Shown piece by piece: positions 8,075-17,344 of a stretch of 46,127 nucleotides of DNA (position 1 is its first letter; the number at the start of each line of letters is the position of its first letter). The DNA lies in contig CACXEU010000097.1 of assembly GCA_902766735.1 (NCBI GenBank), positions 1 through 46,127 of the forward strand. Direction: 5' to 3'. The notes under the pieces are model-generated. The model had not been told where the DNA came from, made no database searches, and was given only the letters and a program-made list of their open reading frames with translations. The stretch comes from an uncultured Lachnospiraceae bacterium (GTDB lineage Bacteria > Bacillota > Clostridia > Lachnospirales > Lachnospiraceae). Made by a program: the position numbers and the translations under genes.

Positions 8075-9971
8075 TTATGATGGTAATAGTATAGCGGTCC
8101 TGGAGGGATTGGATCCCGTTCGAAAGAGACCGGGAATGTATATTGGAAGTGTTGGGACTAAGGGACTAAATCATTTGATTTATGAAATTGTGGACAACTC
8201 CGTAGATGAACATTTGGCCGGATATTGTTCCGAAATCAAAGTGACATTGGAAAAGGACGGTTCTGCAACGATTGAAGATAATGGTCGAGGAATTCCGGTG
8301 GACATTAATGAGCAGGTGGGAAGACCAGCGGTAGAAGTCGTGTTCACAACATTGCATGCCGGAGGTAAGTTTGGAGATGGAAACTATAAAATATCCGGTG
8401 GTTTGCATGGGGTTGGTTCTTCTGTAGTAAATGCTTTATCTCTTTGGTTAGAGGTAGATGTTAAACGAGATGGGAAAATTTACAATCAGAGATATGAGCA
8501 GGGAAAAATCTGTTATGACTTAAAGGAAGTCGGAAAATGCAGAAAGTCAGATACCGGAACGAAGGTCCGATTCTTCCCGGATGGAGAAATCTTTGAAAAG
8601 ATTTACTTTAAGGCAGATGCCATAAAAAGTCGTCTCCATGAAACGGCATATCTGAATCCGAACCTGACTATTCATTTTGAGAATAAGCGTGTTGGGGAAG
8701 AAGAATCAAAAACATACCATGAAGAAAACGGTATCAAGGCTTACATTGAGGATATGAATAAGGGAAAAGAAGCCGTTACCGATATTATCTATTTTAAGAA
8801 AGAACAGGAAAATATTGAGGTGGAAGTGGCATTTCAGTACATTAATGAGTTTACTGAAAACATTTCCGGATTCTGTAACAATATTTACACCCAGGAAGGT
8901 GGAACCCACATTACCGGGTTTAAGACGGTTCTGACCACCACCATCAATCAATATGCCCGTGAGTTAGGAAATTTAAAAGAAAAAGATGCAAACTTTACGG
9001 GTGCGGATGTACGAAACGGTCTGGTCGCCGTGGTTGCCATAAAGCATCCTGATCCTCGATTTGAAGGTCAGACAAAAACAAAACTGGATAATCCGGATGC
9101 AGACCGAATTACAAAGTCGGTGGCAGGAGAGCAGTTAACCCTGTTTTTTGATAAAAATCTGGAGACTTTAAAGAACGTAATTGAATGTGCGGAAAAATCC
9201 GCAAAGATTCGTAAGGCAGAAGCCAGAACGAAAACAAATATGCTGACTAAGAGCAAGTTCTCTATTGACAGCAATGGAAAACTGGCAAACTGTGAAAGCA
9301 GAAAACCGGAAGAATGTGAAATCTTCATTGTGGAAGGAGATTCTGCCGGGGGTTCGGCAAAGACTGCCAGAAACAGAAAGACTCAGGCAATTATGCCAAT
9401 TCGAGGAAAAATCTTAAACGTGGAAAAAGCATCCATGGACAAGGTATTAGCCAATGCGGAAATCAAGACCATGATCAATGCCTTTGGATGTGGTTTTTCG
9501 GAAGGATATGGAAATGACTTTGACATTGAAAAACTAAAGTTTGATAAGATTATTCTGATGACCGATGCGGACGTGGACGGTGCTCACATTGATACGTTGT
9601 TATTGACGTTTTTCTATCGCTTTATGCCGGAACTGATTAGTACCGGACACATTTATATTGCAACCCCACCGCTTTATAAGGTGGTACCGAAAAAAGGAGA
9701 AGGGGAATATTTGTATGACGATAAGGCATTGGAAAAATACCGAAAGACCCATACAGGATTCACACTTCAGAGATACAAAGGATTAGGGGAAATGGATCCG
9801 GAACAGTTATGGGAAACAACCCTGAATCCGAAAACAAGAATTTTAAAACAGGTTGAAATCGAAGATGCAAGAATGGCATCGGAAGTTACCAGCATGCTGA
9901 TGGGGAGCGAAGTTGCCCCACGTCGTGAGTTTATTTACAACCACGCGACAGATGCAGAATTAGATGTATAA
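8064..9971 (+). CDS. Type IIA DNA topoisomerase subunit B (ParE/GyrB-like)
   Basis: ATPase and metal-binding (TOPRIM) subunit that works with the adjacent A subunit to pass one DNA duplex through another. The GHKL ATPase has EIVDNSVDEHLAG, DNGRGIPVD and GGLHGVGSSVVNALS; the TOPRIM domain has EGDSAGGSA and the metal-binding DADVDGAHI; the C-terminal block LQRYKGLGEMDPEQLWETT contacts the A subunit. The 635-residue length is the short ParE/Firmicutes GyrB form without the enterobacterial insert. IMPIRGKILNVEKA does not clearly separate ParE from GyrB. The absence of dnaA/dnaN/recF and the divergent GyrA-box region in the partner favour topoisomerase IV (parE), but I leave the symbol blank. Confidence 0.93.
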   Translation: MANSYDGNSIAVLEGLDPVRKRPGMYIGSVGTKGLNHLIYEIVDNSVDEHLAGYCSEIKVTLEKDGSATIEDNGRGIPVDINEQVGRPAVEVVFTTLHAGGKFGDGNYKISGGLHGVGSSVVNALSLWLEVDVKRDGKIYNQRYEQGKICYDLKEVGKCRKSDTGTKVRFFPDGEIFEKIYFKADAIKSRLHETAYLNPNLTIHFENKRVGEEESKTYHEENGIKAYIEDMNKGKEAVTDIIYFKKEQENIEVEVAFQYINEFTENISGFCNNIYTQEGGTHITGFKTVLTTTINQYARELGNLKEKDANFTGADVRNGLVAVVAIKHPDPRFEGQTKTKLDNPDADRITKSVAGEQLTLFFDKNLETLKNVIECAEKSAKIRKAEARTKTNMLTKSKFSIDSNGKLANCESRKPEECEIFIVEGDSAGGSAKTARNRKTQAIMPIRGKILNVEKASMDKVLANAEIKTMINAFGCGFSEGYGNDFDIEKLKFDKIILMTDADVDGAHIDTLLLTFFYRFMPELISTGHIYIATPPLYKVVPKKGEGEYLYDDKALEKYRKTHTGFTLQRYKGLGEMDPEQLWETTLNPKTRILKQVEIEDARMASEVTSMLMGSEVAPRREFIYNHATDAELDV

Positions 9972-10012
9972 AAAAGATTTCTCGAAATGAGAATATCGGA
10001 GGTTAGAAATAG

Positions 10013-12412
10013 ATGACGGAACAGATCATTAAGACCGAATATTCGGAAGTGATGCAGAAAAGTTATATTGACTATGCCATGAGTGTTATCTGTGCAAGAG
10101 CCTTGCCGGATGCAAGAGATGGATTGAAACCGGTTCAGAGACGTGTACTTTATGCTATGGACCAGTTACATTTAAGTCATGATAAGCCACATCGTAAATC
10201 AGCCCGTGTGGTTGGAGATACGATGGGTAAATATCATCCACATGGTGATAGCTCAATTTATGAAACTTTGGTAGTTATGGCTCAGGAGTTTAAAAAAGGA
10301 ATGGCCTTAGTGGACGGACACGGAAACTTTGGTTCCATTGAAGGGGATGGCGCCGCAGCAATGCGTTACACGGAAGCCAGACTGAAGAAATTTACCGAAG
10401 ATGTCTATTTGGCAGATTTGGACAAGGATGTTGTGGATTTTGTGCCCAACTTTGATGAGACGGAAAAAGAACCGGAAGTATTGCCGGTACGTGTACCGAA
10501 TCTTTTGGTAAACGGTGCAGAAGGAATCGCCGTTGGTATGGCCACCAGTATCCCAACCCATAACTTGGGAGAAGTCATGGATGCGGTCATTGCTTATATG
10601 GACAATGAAAATATCACCACTCAGGAATTGATGGAAATTATGCCCGGCCCGGATTTTCCTACCGGAGGAATTGTAGCAAATAAATCGGATTTGCCGGAGA
10701 TTTACGAAACCGGTTCCGGAAAAATCAAGTTACGTGGGAAATTGGTTTTCGAAAAAGGAAAGAGCCGTGAAAAGGATCGTCTGGTTGTAACGGAAATTCC
10801 GTATACCATGATTGGTTCCGGAATCGGAAAGTTCTTATCGGATGTGGTTGACCTGGTTGAGACTAAGAAGACTACCGATATTGTAGATATTTCCAATGCC
10901 TCTGATAAGGACGGAATGCGTATTGTTTTGGAATTGAAAAAAGGTGCCGACATTGAAAAATTGAAAAACATGCTGTATAAGAAAACCAAGCTGGAAGATA
11001 CCTTTGGGGTGAATATGCTTGCTATTGCTGACGGTAGACCGGAAGTCATGGGACTGAAGAGCATCATTAAATATTATGTAGATTATCAGTATGATCTAGC
11101 GCAGAGAAAATATACCACATTGCTTAGCAAGGCAATGGACCAGAAGGAAGTTAAGGAAGGATTAATTAAGGCAACGAATATCATTGATCTGATTATTGAA
11201 GTTATTCGTGGCTCCCAGACTCAGAAGCAGGCAAAGAACTGCCTGATGACCGGGGATACTACCGATATCAAGTTTAAAAATCCGGAATCAGAAATTCTTG
11301 CCGGAAACCTGAACTTCACAGAACGTCAGGCTCAGGCCATTTTGGAATTACGTCTGGCAAAATTGATTGGTCTGGAAATTCTGGCATTGCAGAAGGAATA
11401 TGAAGAATTGACTGCAAAGATTGCTGAGTACGAAGAGATTCTTAACAGTAGAAGAGCTATGACCAAGGCAATCAAGAAAGATTTGCAGAAAATCAAGAAA
11501 GAATATGCAGTACCAAGAAAGACATTAATCGAAGACGGGAAAGAAGCTGTCTTCGATGAAAATGCCTTTGTGGAACAGGAATATGTTTTTGTTCAGGATA
11601 AATATGGATATGCGAAGATGTTGGAAACATCGACTTTCGATCGTAACATCGATTCCGTGACCAGCGAGAACAAATACTATTTCAATTGCATGAATACGGA
11701 TACTATTTGTATTTTCACTGATAATGGAAATATGCATCAGATTAAGGCGCAGAAAATTCCGGTGAAAAAAGTCCGTGAAAAAGGGGTGCCGATTGACAAC
11801 CTTGGAAATTACAGTTCCGAAGGAGAAGGAATTATTGCATTGTTCAGTGGTTCCATGATGAAGGATAAAAAGTTATTATTCACAACGAAAAAAGGAATGA
11901 TTAAGTTGGTGGATGGCAGTGAGTTTGAAACAAACCGAAAGACCATGCTGGCAACAAAACTGGGACCGGATGATGAATTGGTATCCGTAAAGATTACGAG
12001 GGTATCGAACAAAGAAGCAGAAGTTCCGGAAGAGATGGATTTACCGGTAATGCTCTCCGGCGGTTCCGATGACTTTGAACCATTGGATTTCGAACAGATG
12101 GAATTTGGAACCATGGATATGGTAGAAGAAGTTCAGGAACAGGATGCTGGATTGCAGTATACGAGAGAAATCCTGGTGCTTCAGACGGATGGAGGAATTT
12201 TCCTTCGATTCCCAATCAAGGAAATACCGGAACAGAAAAAAGGAACATTGGGAGTACGTGGCATAAAATTAAATCCGGATGATTTTGTATCCAATGTGTA
12301 TCTTCTTGATACAGGGGACAATGAAGTGGTAGAATGTAATGGAAAACAGGTAGAATTACGGAAATTAAAAATAGGGAAACGAGGAACAAAAGGTGTAAAA
12401 GTACGAAAGTAG
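10013..12412 (+). CDS. Type IIA DNA topoisomerase subunit A (ParC/GyrA-like)
   Basis: DNA breakage-reunion subunit, 799 residues. The catalytic tyrosine is Tyr119 in AAMRYTEARL. The quinolone pocket helix HPHGDSSIYE carries Ser80 and Glu84, the susceptible-type residues. The winged-helix and tower regions are followed by a coiled-coil and a C-terminal beta-pinwheel with GVPIDNLG, KKGTLGVRGIKL and GKRGTKGVKV repeats. No intact gyrase box (QRRGGKG) is visible where blade 1 begins (VREKGVPIDNLG), so decatenating topoisomerase IV is more likely than gyrase. An acidic insertion at about residues 665-712 interrupts the pinwheel. GGAGG lies 10 nt before the ATG; it follows subunit B by 41 nt. Confidence 0.93.
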   Translation: MTEQIIKTEYSEVMQKSYIDYAMSVICARALPDARDGLKPVQRRVLYAMDQLHLSHDKPHRKSARVVGDTMGKYHPHGDSSIYETLVVMAQEFKKGMALVDGHGNFGSIEGDGAAAMRYTEARLKKFTEDVYLADLDKDVVDFVPNFDETEKEPEVLPVRVPNLLVNGAEGIAVGMATSIPTHNLGEVMDAVIAYMDNENITTQELMEIMPGPDFPTGGIVANKSDLPEIYETGSGKIKLRGKLVFEKGKSREKDRLVVTEIPYTMIGSGIGKFLSDVVDLVETKKTTDIVDISNASDKDGMRIVLELKKGADIEKLKNMLYKKTKLEDTFGVNMLAIADGRPEVMGLKSIIKYYVDYQYDLAQRKYTTLLSKAMDQKEVKEGLIKATNIIDLIIEVIRGSQTQKQAKNCLMTGDTTDIKFKNPESEILAGNLNFTERQAQAILELRLAKLIGLEILALQKEYEELTAKIAEYEEILNSRRAMTKAIKKDLQKIKKEYAVPRKTLIEDGKEAVFDENAFVEQEYVFVQDKYGYAKMLETSTFDRNIDSVTSENKYYFNCMNTDTICIFTDNGNMHQIKAQKIPVKKVREKGVPIDNLGNYSSEGEGIIALFSGSMMKDKKLLFTTKKGMIKLVDGSEFETNRKTMLATKLGPDDELVSVKITRVSNKEAEVPEEMDLPVMLSGGSDDFEPLDFEQMEFGTMDMVEEVQEQDAGLQYTREILVLQTDGGIFLRFPIKEIPEQKKGTLGVRGIKLNPDDFVSNVYLLDTGDNEVVECNGKQVELRKLKIGKRGTKGVKVRK

Positions 12413-12419
12413 TGGTTTT

Positions 12420-14561
12420 ATGAGAAAAAGAGCGGAAAAATATTTTAAGAAACTGACTTGCTTATCATTGATACTTTTTATGGCTGGATGTTTGGCGTCG
12501 GGATATCAGAGCAAAAACGTTCAGGCGGCGGATACTGCTTTTGAGAAGAGTATCGCGTCGTTCCCGGAAAGTTATAAGTCATATCTTAGGACGTTACATA
12601 GCCAATATCCGAATTGGAAATTTGTTGCCTATAACACAGGAATTGATTTCCAAACAGCGGTAAATGCTGAGTTTACCAATGACCGAAGTTTGATTGAAAA
12701 CAGTTTTTCAAAATTACTGAAGTCAAATGAACTGAGTAGTAATTACAATGCTGCTACAGGAGCCTATATTGCAAAGGATGGAGGACGATGGGTGGCTGCG
12801 TCAAAAAACTGTATTGCATATTTCATGGATCCGAGAAACTTCCTGGATGTAGAACATATTTATATGTTTGAAAAGTTATCTTTTGATTCCGCAACCCAGA
12901 CACAGGCAGGGGTTGAAGCGATTCTGGAAGGATCCTTTATGCATAATACGAAGATGGCATATTTGGACAAGACAGGAAAGTATTATACGACGAATACCCT
13001 GTATTCAGCCCAAATCATGGCAACGGCAAAGAAGAATAATGTCAGCGCTTACTATATCGCATCAAAAATCATTCAGGAGATTGGCATAAAAAAACATTCA
13101 AAATATGCTGGAATGGGTGGCAATGGAAGTGTTAACGGAAATTACTCTAAGACTTATGCGGGAATTTATAATTTCTATAATATTGGTGCTAGTTCTGGAG
13201 CAGATCCGGTTTCCAATGGATTAAAATGGGCTTCCAGTGGAAGCACTTACAGCAGACCGTGGACGACACCAATGAATTCCATTGATGGCGGCGCGAAATA
13301 CATCGGAGAAACTTATATCAACGCTGGACAGAACACGATTTATTATCAGAGATTTAATGTAAATAAAGCATCGAAAAATTCGATTTACACGCATCAGTAT
13401 ATGACAAATATTTATGGTGCAGCCAATGAAGCCGCACTTACCTGTGGTGCTTATGAAGATTTAGGAATTACAGCATTAGCGAAAACCTTTGTGATTCCGG
13501 TTTATTCATCCATGCCAGATGAGAGTAATACCATTACATATGGAAACACGACAACAAGGGCAACTATTTCTTCGGCAGTGAATGTGAGAAAGAAAGCCAA
13601 TACTTCCGGTGAACTCATTACCACATTGGCGGCAGGGGATGCGGTATATATTACAAAGGCTATCCCGACCAGTGCGGAATTCGGTACAAGATGGCTTGGA
13701 AACCCTTATTGGTATAAGATAAAAACCACAAAAGGTGGAAAAACATATGAAGGATATATTTCTTCTGCATACGCCACAGTGGATAAAGAATATAATGTTG
13801 CAAAGGGGGGAACCATTACCCTTCCGGTAAAATTAAAAACAAAGGAAACGGTTTATTATCGTTCTGATAATCCTGCCATTGCAACGGTGGATTCCGCGGG
13901 AAAGATTACCGGAAAAGCACTTGGAACCGTAACAATGTATGCCTTTACAGCAGCAGGACAATTTGCTGTCAGTTCAGTTCAGGTAGGCGTCGCTGTGGAA
14001 AAACCTTCTCAGGTTGTGATGAAGGCGAAGCCAATTAGTTATCAATCGGTGAAACTGAGTTGGGCGAAAAATGCAAATCTTACCGGATATTATATTTATC
14101 GAAAAATTGGTAATGAAAAATACAAGAGAATTGCTAAGGTTCAGGGAACTGCAAAGTCCTATAAGGACCAGAAATTGGCTGTTGGAACCACTTATGTGTA
14201 TAAGATGAAGGCTTATCGTGTAGTGGGGCAGACAACCTATAAGTCTAAAAATTCCAAGGCAGTCACGGCGAAGCCAATGCCGAAAAAAACAAAAATGACA
14301 TCAGCTGTCCTGGCAGGAAATGCAATTAATGTTTCCTGGAAAAAGGTAAACGGTGCAACCGGATATGATGTGTACAGAAGAACCGGAACCACTGGAAGCT
14401 TTGTGAAGGTTAAAAGTATTGCTGGTGAAAATGTTTGTAGTTTTTCTGATACCAAAACTGCAAAAGGTAATGTATACTATTACAAGGTAAAAGTGTATAA
14501 TAATTACTCGGGCAAAACATATCGGGGAAAAAGCTCGAAAGCAATTAGTATAAAGAAATAA
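12420..14561 (+). CDS. Secreted glucosaminidase-like protein with SH3, Ig-like and fibronectin III domains
   Basis: Probable exported peptidoglycan hydrolase. The signal peptide is at residues 1-37, with two possible processing sites: a lipobox-like FMAGC (20-24) and a signal-peptidase-I-like site near VQAAD (34-38). Residues 45-335 resemble bacterial beta-N-acetylglucosaminidase catalytic domains, with MDPRNFLD, EAILEGSFM and a candidate catalytic Glu220 in SKIIQEIG. An SH3-like domain at about 378-455 (SAVNVRKKANTSGEL), a Big_2-like Ig domain at 458-525 and two fibronectin-III-like repeats (530-620, 622-713) follow. The ribosome site is weak. It starts 8 nt after topoisomerase A and precedes the HAD-like gene by 10 nt. 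Confidence 0.85.
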   Translation: MRKRAEKYFKKLTCLSLILFMAGCLASGYQSKNVQAADTAFEKSIASFPESYKSYLRTLHSQYPNWKFVAYNTGIDFQTAVNAEFTNDRSLIENSFSKLLKSNELSSNYNAATGAYIAKDGGRWVAASKNCIAYFMDPRNFLDVEHIYMFEKLSFDSATQTQAGVEAILEGSFMHNTKMAYLDKTGKYYTTNTLYSAQIMATAKKNNVSAYYIASKIIQEIGIKKHSKYAGMGGNGSVNGNYSKTYAGIYNFYNIGASSGADPVSNGLKWASSGSTYSRPWTTPMNSIDGGAKYIGETYINAGQNTIYYQRFNVNKASKNSIYTHQYMTNIYGAANEAALTCGAYEDLGITALAKTFVIPVYSSMPDESNTITYGNTTTRATISSAVNVRKKANTSGELITTLAAGDAVYITKAIPTSAEFGTRWLGNPYWYKIKTTKGGKTYEGYISSAYATVDKEYNVAKGGTITLPVKLKTKETVYYRSDNPAIATVDSAGKITGKALGTVTMYAFTAAGQFAVSSVQVGVAVEKPSQVVMKAKPISYQSVKLSWAKNANLTGYYIYRKIGNEKYKRIAKVQGTAKSYKDQKLAVGTTYVYKMKAYRVVGQTTYKSKNSKAVTAKPMPKKTKMTSAVLAGNAINVSWKKVNGATGYDVYRRTGTTGSFVKVKSIAGENVCSFSDTKTAKGNVYYYKVKVYNNYSGKTYRGKSSKAISIKK

Positions 14562-14571
14562 TGGTGGTAAA

Positions 14572-15351
14572 ATGATTAATTTAGTTGTTTGTTCGTTAAG
14601 CGCGTTGAAATGTTCGGAAAAATCCAACAAGATTTCTGAAGAGACCATTGATTTAATCGCACGGTTAAATAGTGAAGGAATCAGATTTGCCGTTGTGACG
14701 GGGATGAACTATGATGCGGTAAGTCCATTGTTTGGAAAGATAAAAAAAGATATCATTTTCGCATGTAACGATGGCGGGGTTGTGATTTATCAAGATAAAG
14801 TATTAAGTAAGACACCGATTGACCGACTCATTTGTTTGGATGTGGAACGGGAATTACAGGAAGATTCAAACTATAAAGTGACTTATTCCACAGAGAGGGG
14901 AATCTATCTTACAAGTCATGAATATGAATTGATTAAAGCGTTAAAGGAAGAGGGAAAAACACCGGAGTTTGTTAAAGATACCAAGGAATTGCATGGAGAC
15001 ATCACGAAGATTACCATCTATTCCAAGAAGGAATTTAATGAACAGAGTTATTCTTATTTCTACAATAAATGGGCAAAGGGTGCAAATGTTTCCATTTCAA
15101 ACCCGAACCAGTTAAATATTACCGCGCAGTACGTAAACCGTTCCATTGTATTGTCTTTGATTCAGCATATGTTTGCTGTATCCACGGAGGATACTATGGT
15201 ATTCGGTTCCGAGTACAGGGATATTGAAATGTTCAAGCATTCTTATTTTAGTTATGCACTTCAGGGATGTGATTCTGAAGTACGTCGTGCTGCACAGTAT
15301 ATTACAGATAACATTCCTACGATTTTAGAGGATGTTATGCGAATGATTTAA
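14572..15351 (+). CDS. HAD-superfamily (Cof-type) protein lacking catalytic aspartates
   Basis: The 259-residue fold is that of Cof/IIB HAD phosphatases: N-terminal strand, ISEETIDLIARLNSEGIRFAVV, motif II Thr43 (VVTGMN), a FACNDGGVVIY block, a cap domain (about 82-185) and a C-terminal core. The catalytic motif DxDGTLL is replaced by Ser8-Leu9-Ser10-Ala-Leu-Lys, so both the nucleophile and the acid/base Asp are missing. Motif IV, normally GDGxND, reads GSEYRD (212-217), and the Lys-Gly before the last helices is Asn-Arg-Ser (189-191). This implies loss of phosphatase activity and a possible binding or scaffolding role. It lies between a secreted wall hydrolase and a PrsA-like lipoprotein. 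Confidence 0.82.
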   Translation: MINLVVCSLSALKCSEKSNKISEETIDLIARLNSEGIRFAVVTGMNYDAVSPLFGKIKKDIIFACNDGGVVIYQDKVLSKTPIDRLICLDVERELQEDSNYKVTYSTERGIYLTSHEYELIKALKEEGKTPEFVKDTKELHGDITKITIYSKKEFNEQSYSYFYNKWAKGANVSISNPNQLNITAQYVNRSIVLSLIQHMFAVSTEDTMVFGSEYRDIEMFKHSYFSYALQGCDSEVRRAAQYITDNIPTILEDVMRMI

Positions 15352-15371
15352 AGAACAGAATGGAGTTTGTT

Positions 15372-16397
15372 ATGCGTAAAAACAAAATTTTCTTGTGGGG
15401 ATTGATTATGGGGCTGACAATCAGCTCATTCTCCGGATGTGGAATCAAGACAGATACACCAATCATCGGAAATATTGTGGGATTGAAAGACAATGAAATG
15501 TTTAAAGTGAATGAACTAATTTGTTCAAAACCGGAATATATGCTGGTTTTTATGGATGTTCAGAACAGATATAAGAAGAACTTAGGAACCGGAATCGATT
15601 GGAACGCAAAGGTGGATGACCAGTCTACCTTAGAGATGGCTGCAAAGAATCAGACAAAGGAAGAAATCTCTGTCCGCTATGCACTGGCATCTATGGCGAA
15701 AGAGCAGGAGGTGTCCTTGGAAAAAGACGAGGAAACCGCTGTGAAAAGTGCTGCGGAATCTTATTTTAATTCCTTGAATGATGCAGAAAAACAATATACC
15801 GGTGCAGCTTTAACAGATGTGGAAGCCCTTTATCGTAATTATTTCCTTGCAGAAAAAGTACGGGAGAAACTGACGGAAGATTCCGGTACGGACATCAGTG
15901 ATGAGCAGGCTCGTATAATTAAGATTCAGTACATCCATATGGATGGAACAAAAACAAATCCAAAGAAAATCAAGGAAACATTAAAGGAAGCAAAATCCAT
16001 TGTAAAAGCAGGCTATCAGCCGTTCTCCAGAGAAGCAAAGCAATACACGGTGGAGGATTCCATTGAAAAGACGATTTGTAAGAATGAGGCTACAGCGAAG
16101 TATGAGTTGGAAGCATATCAGCTGGCAAATGGCGAAATGAGTGATATCATTCAGGATGGAAATGATTATTATCTTTTGTATTGTGTAGAAAGCTATATGA
16201 AGGAAGAAACCGAAGCCAATAAACAGAAACTGATTGCAGAAGAACAGGCGAAGGTTCTGGCAGAGAAGTATGCAGGATACTTAAAGGATTTACAGAAAGA
16301 CTTTAATTCAAAGCAGTGGGAAGGTACCAAGGTGACAACTGCTTCTGATGTTGCGTCTTCCGGACTGCTTGACTATTTTGCGGAAAGCATGAAATAA
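15372..16397 (+). CDS. PrsA/SurA-like peptidyl-prolyl isomerase-type lipoprotein
   Basis: Likely an extracytoplasmic foldase or chaperone. The signal peptide ends in lipobox FSGC (about residues 20-24 from the chosen start). A helical SurA-N-like region (about 60-170, rich in Glu/Lys) is followed by a divergent parvulin-like domain (about 175-285: QYIHMDG, AYQLANGEMSDIIQDGNDYYLLY) and a C-terminal helix. The usual parvulin glycine-rich loop is not obvious, so isomerase activity is uncertain. Start: an ATG at 15360 exists, but the ATG at 15372 has GGAG six bases upstream and gives 341 residues with a compact signal peptide. A hairpin terminator follows. Confidence 0.8.
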   Translation: MRKNKIFLWGLIMGLTISSFSGCGIKTDTPIIGNIVGLKDNEMFKVNELICSKPEYMLVFMDVQNRYKKNLGTGIDWNAKVDDQSTLEMAAKNQTKEEISVRYALASMAKEQEVSLEKDEETAVKSAAESYFNSLNDAEKQYTGAALTDVEALYRNYFLAEKVREKLTEDSGTDISDEQARIIKIQYIHMDGTKTNPKKIKETLKEAKSIVKAGYQPFSREAKQYTVEDSIEKTICKNEATAKYELEAYQLANGEMSDIIQDGNDYYLLYCVESYMKEETEANKQKLIAEEQAKVLAEKYAGYLKDLQKDFNSKQWEGTKVTTASDVASSGLLDYFAESMK

Positions 16398-16409
16398 AAC
16401 AATAAAATG

Positions 16410-16437
16410 ACCAGCCGTAGTTGTGGCTGGTTATTTT
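16410..16437 (+). terminator. Terminator after the PrsA-like gene
   Basis: Arms ACCAGCC (16410-16416) and GGCTGGT (16425-16431) with an 8-nt loop, followed by TATTTTTA. It separates the long 6.97-16.4 kb run from the ABC transporter pair. Confidence 0.8.
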
Positions 16438-16462
16438 TATAGGAGAAAAGGGAGAAACGTGT

Positions 16463-17344
16463 ATGGGAAAGGTATTAGAAATTCGAAAATTGACGAAATA
16501 CTATGGAAAGGTAAAAGGAGTGGAGGAAGTCTCTCTTTCTTTAGAAGAAGGGGAAATATTTGGATTTATTGGACCTAACGGTGCAGGAAAATCCACGACG
16601 ATTCGATCCGTGATGAATCTGATTCAAAAAACAGCGGGAACGGTGTACCTTTTTGGAAAGGAATTTACAGGGAAAGAGATGGAATTAAAGAAACTAGTAG
16701 GATATCTGCCTAGTGAAATTGCTTTGTATGATGATTTAACAGTAAAAGGAATGTTGGATTATCATGAGACGTTTTATCCGATGGATATACATGATAGAAG
16801 AGTGGAATTGGTAGAACGGCTGAAATTGGATGAAAAGAAAAACATTGAGGATTTGTCCCTGGGGAATCTGAAAAAACTTGGAATCATTTTAGCATTGATG
16901 CACGAACCGAAACTTGTGATTTTAGATGAACCTACCAGCGGTTTGGATCCAATCATGCAGAATGTTTTTTATCAATTACTTCTGGAGGAAAAGAAAAAAG
17001 GAACGACTATTTTTTACTCGACACACATTCTCAGCGAAGTATCCAAAATCTGTGACCGGGTTGGAATCATTCGTTCAGGGAAATTGATTCAGGTGGAAAA
17101 GGTGGAAGAATTGTCGAAGAAGAATCTTACTTATGTAACGGTAACTTCAGATCAGTGGGAGGCAATTGCTCAGGAACTGGGACAGCAAGTGATTTCTCAA
17201 AAGGATTCCACGGTGAAGTTTGCAAACAAACTTCCTCACAATGAAGTGATTAGAATTCTTGCTAAATATCCGGTAGAAAAGGTGTTGATTGAGGAACCTT
17301 CCCTGGAAGACTTATTTTTACATTATTACGAGGAGGACAAATAG
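16463..17344 (+). CDS. ABC transporter ATP-binding protein (ABC-2 exporter type)
   Basis: ATPase partner of the adjacent permease. The 293 residues contain Walker A GPNGAGKST, Walker B VILDEPTSGLD and switch STHILSE. The signature is LSLGNLKKLG rather than LSGGQ, common in BcrA/NatA-like exporters. The C-terminal 80 residues form a separate domain typical of this group. Start: a TTG at 16421 lies within the upstream terminator; the ATG at 16463, with AGGGAG 8 nt upstream, is preferred. The substrate is unknown; antimicrobial peptide, sodium or lipid export are options. The permease ATG immediately follows. Confidence 0.9.
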   Translation: MGKVLEIRKLTKYYGKVKGVEEVSLSLEEGEIFGFIGPNGAGKSTTIRSVMNLIQKTAGTVYLFGKEFTGKEMELKKLVGYLPSEIALYDDLTVKGMLDYHETFYPMDIHDRRVELVERLKLDEKKNIEDLSLGNLKKLGIILALMHEPKLVILDEPTSGLDPIMQNVFYQLLLEEKKKGTTIFYSTHILSEVSKICDRVGIIRSGKLIQVEKVEELSKKNLTYVTVTSDQWEAIAQELGQQVISQKDSTVKFANKLPHNEVIRILAKYPVEKVLIEEPSLEDLFLHYYEEDK

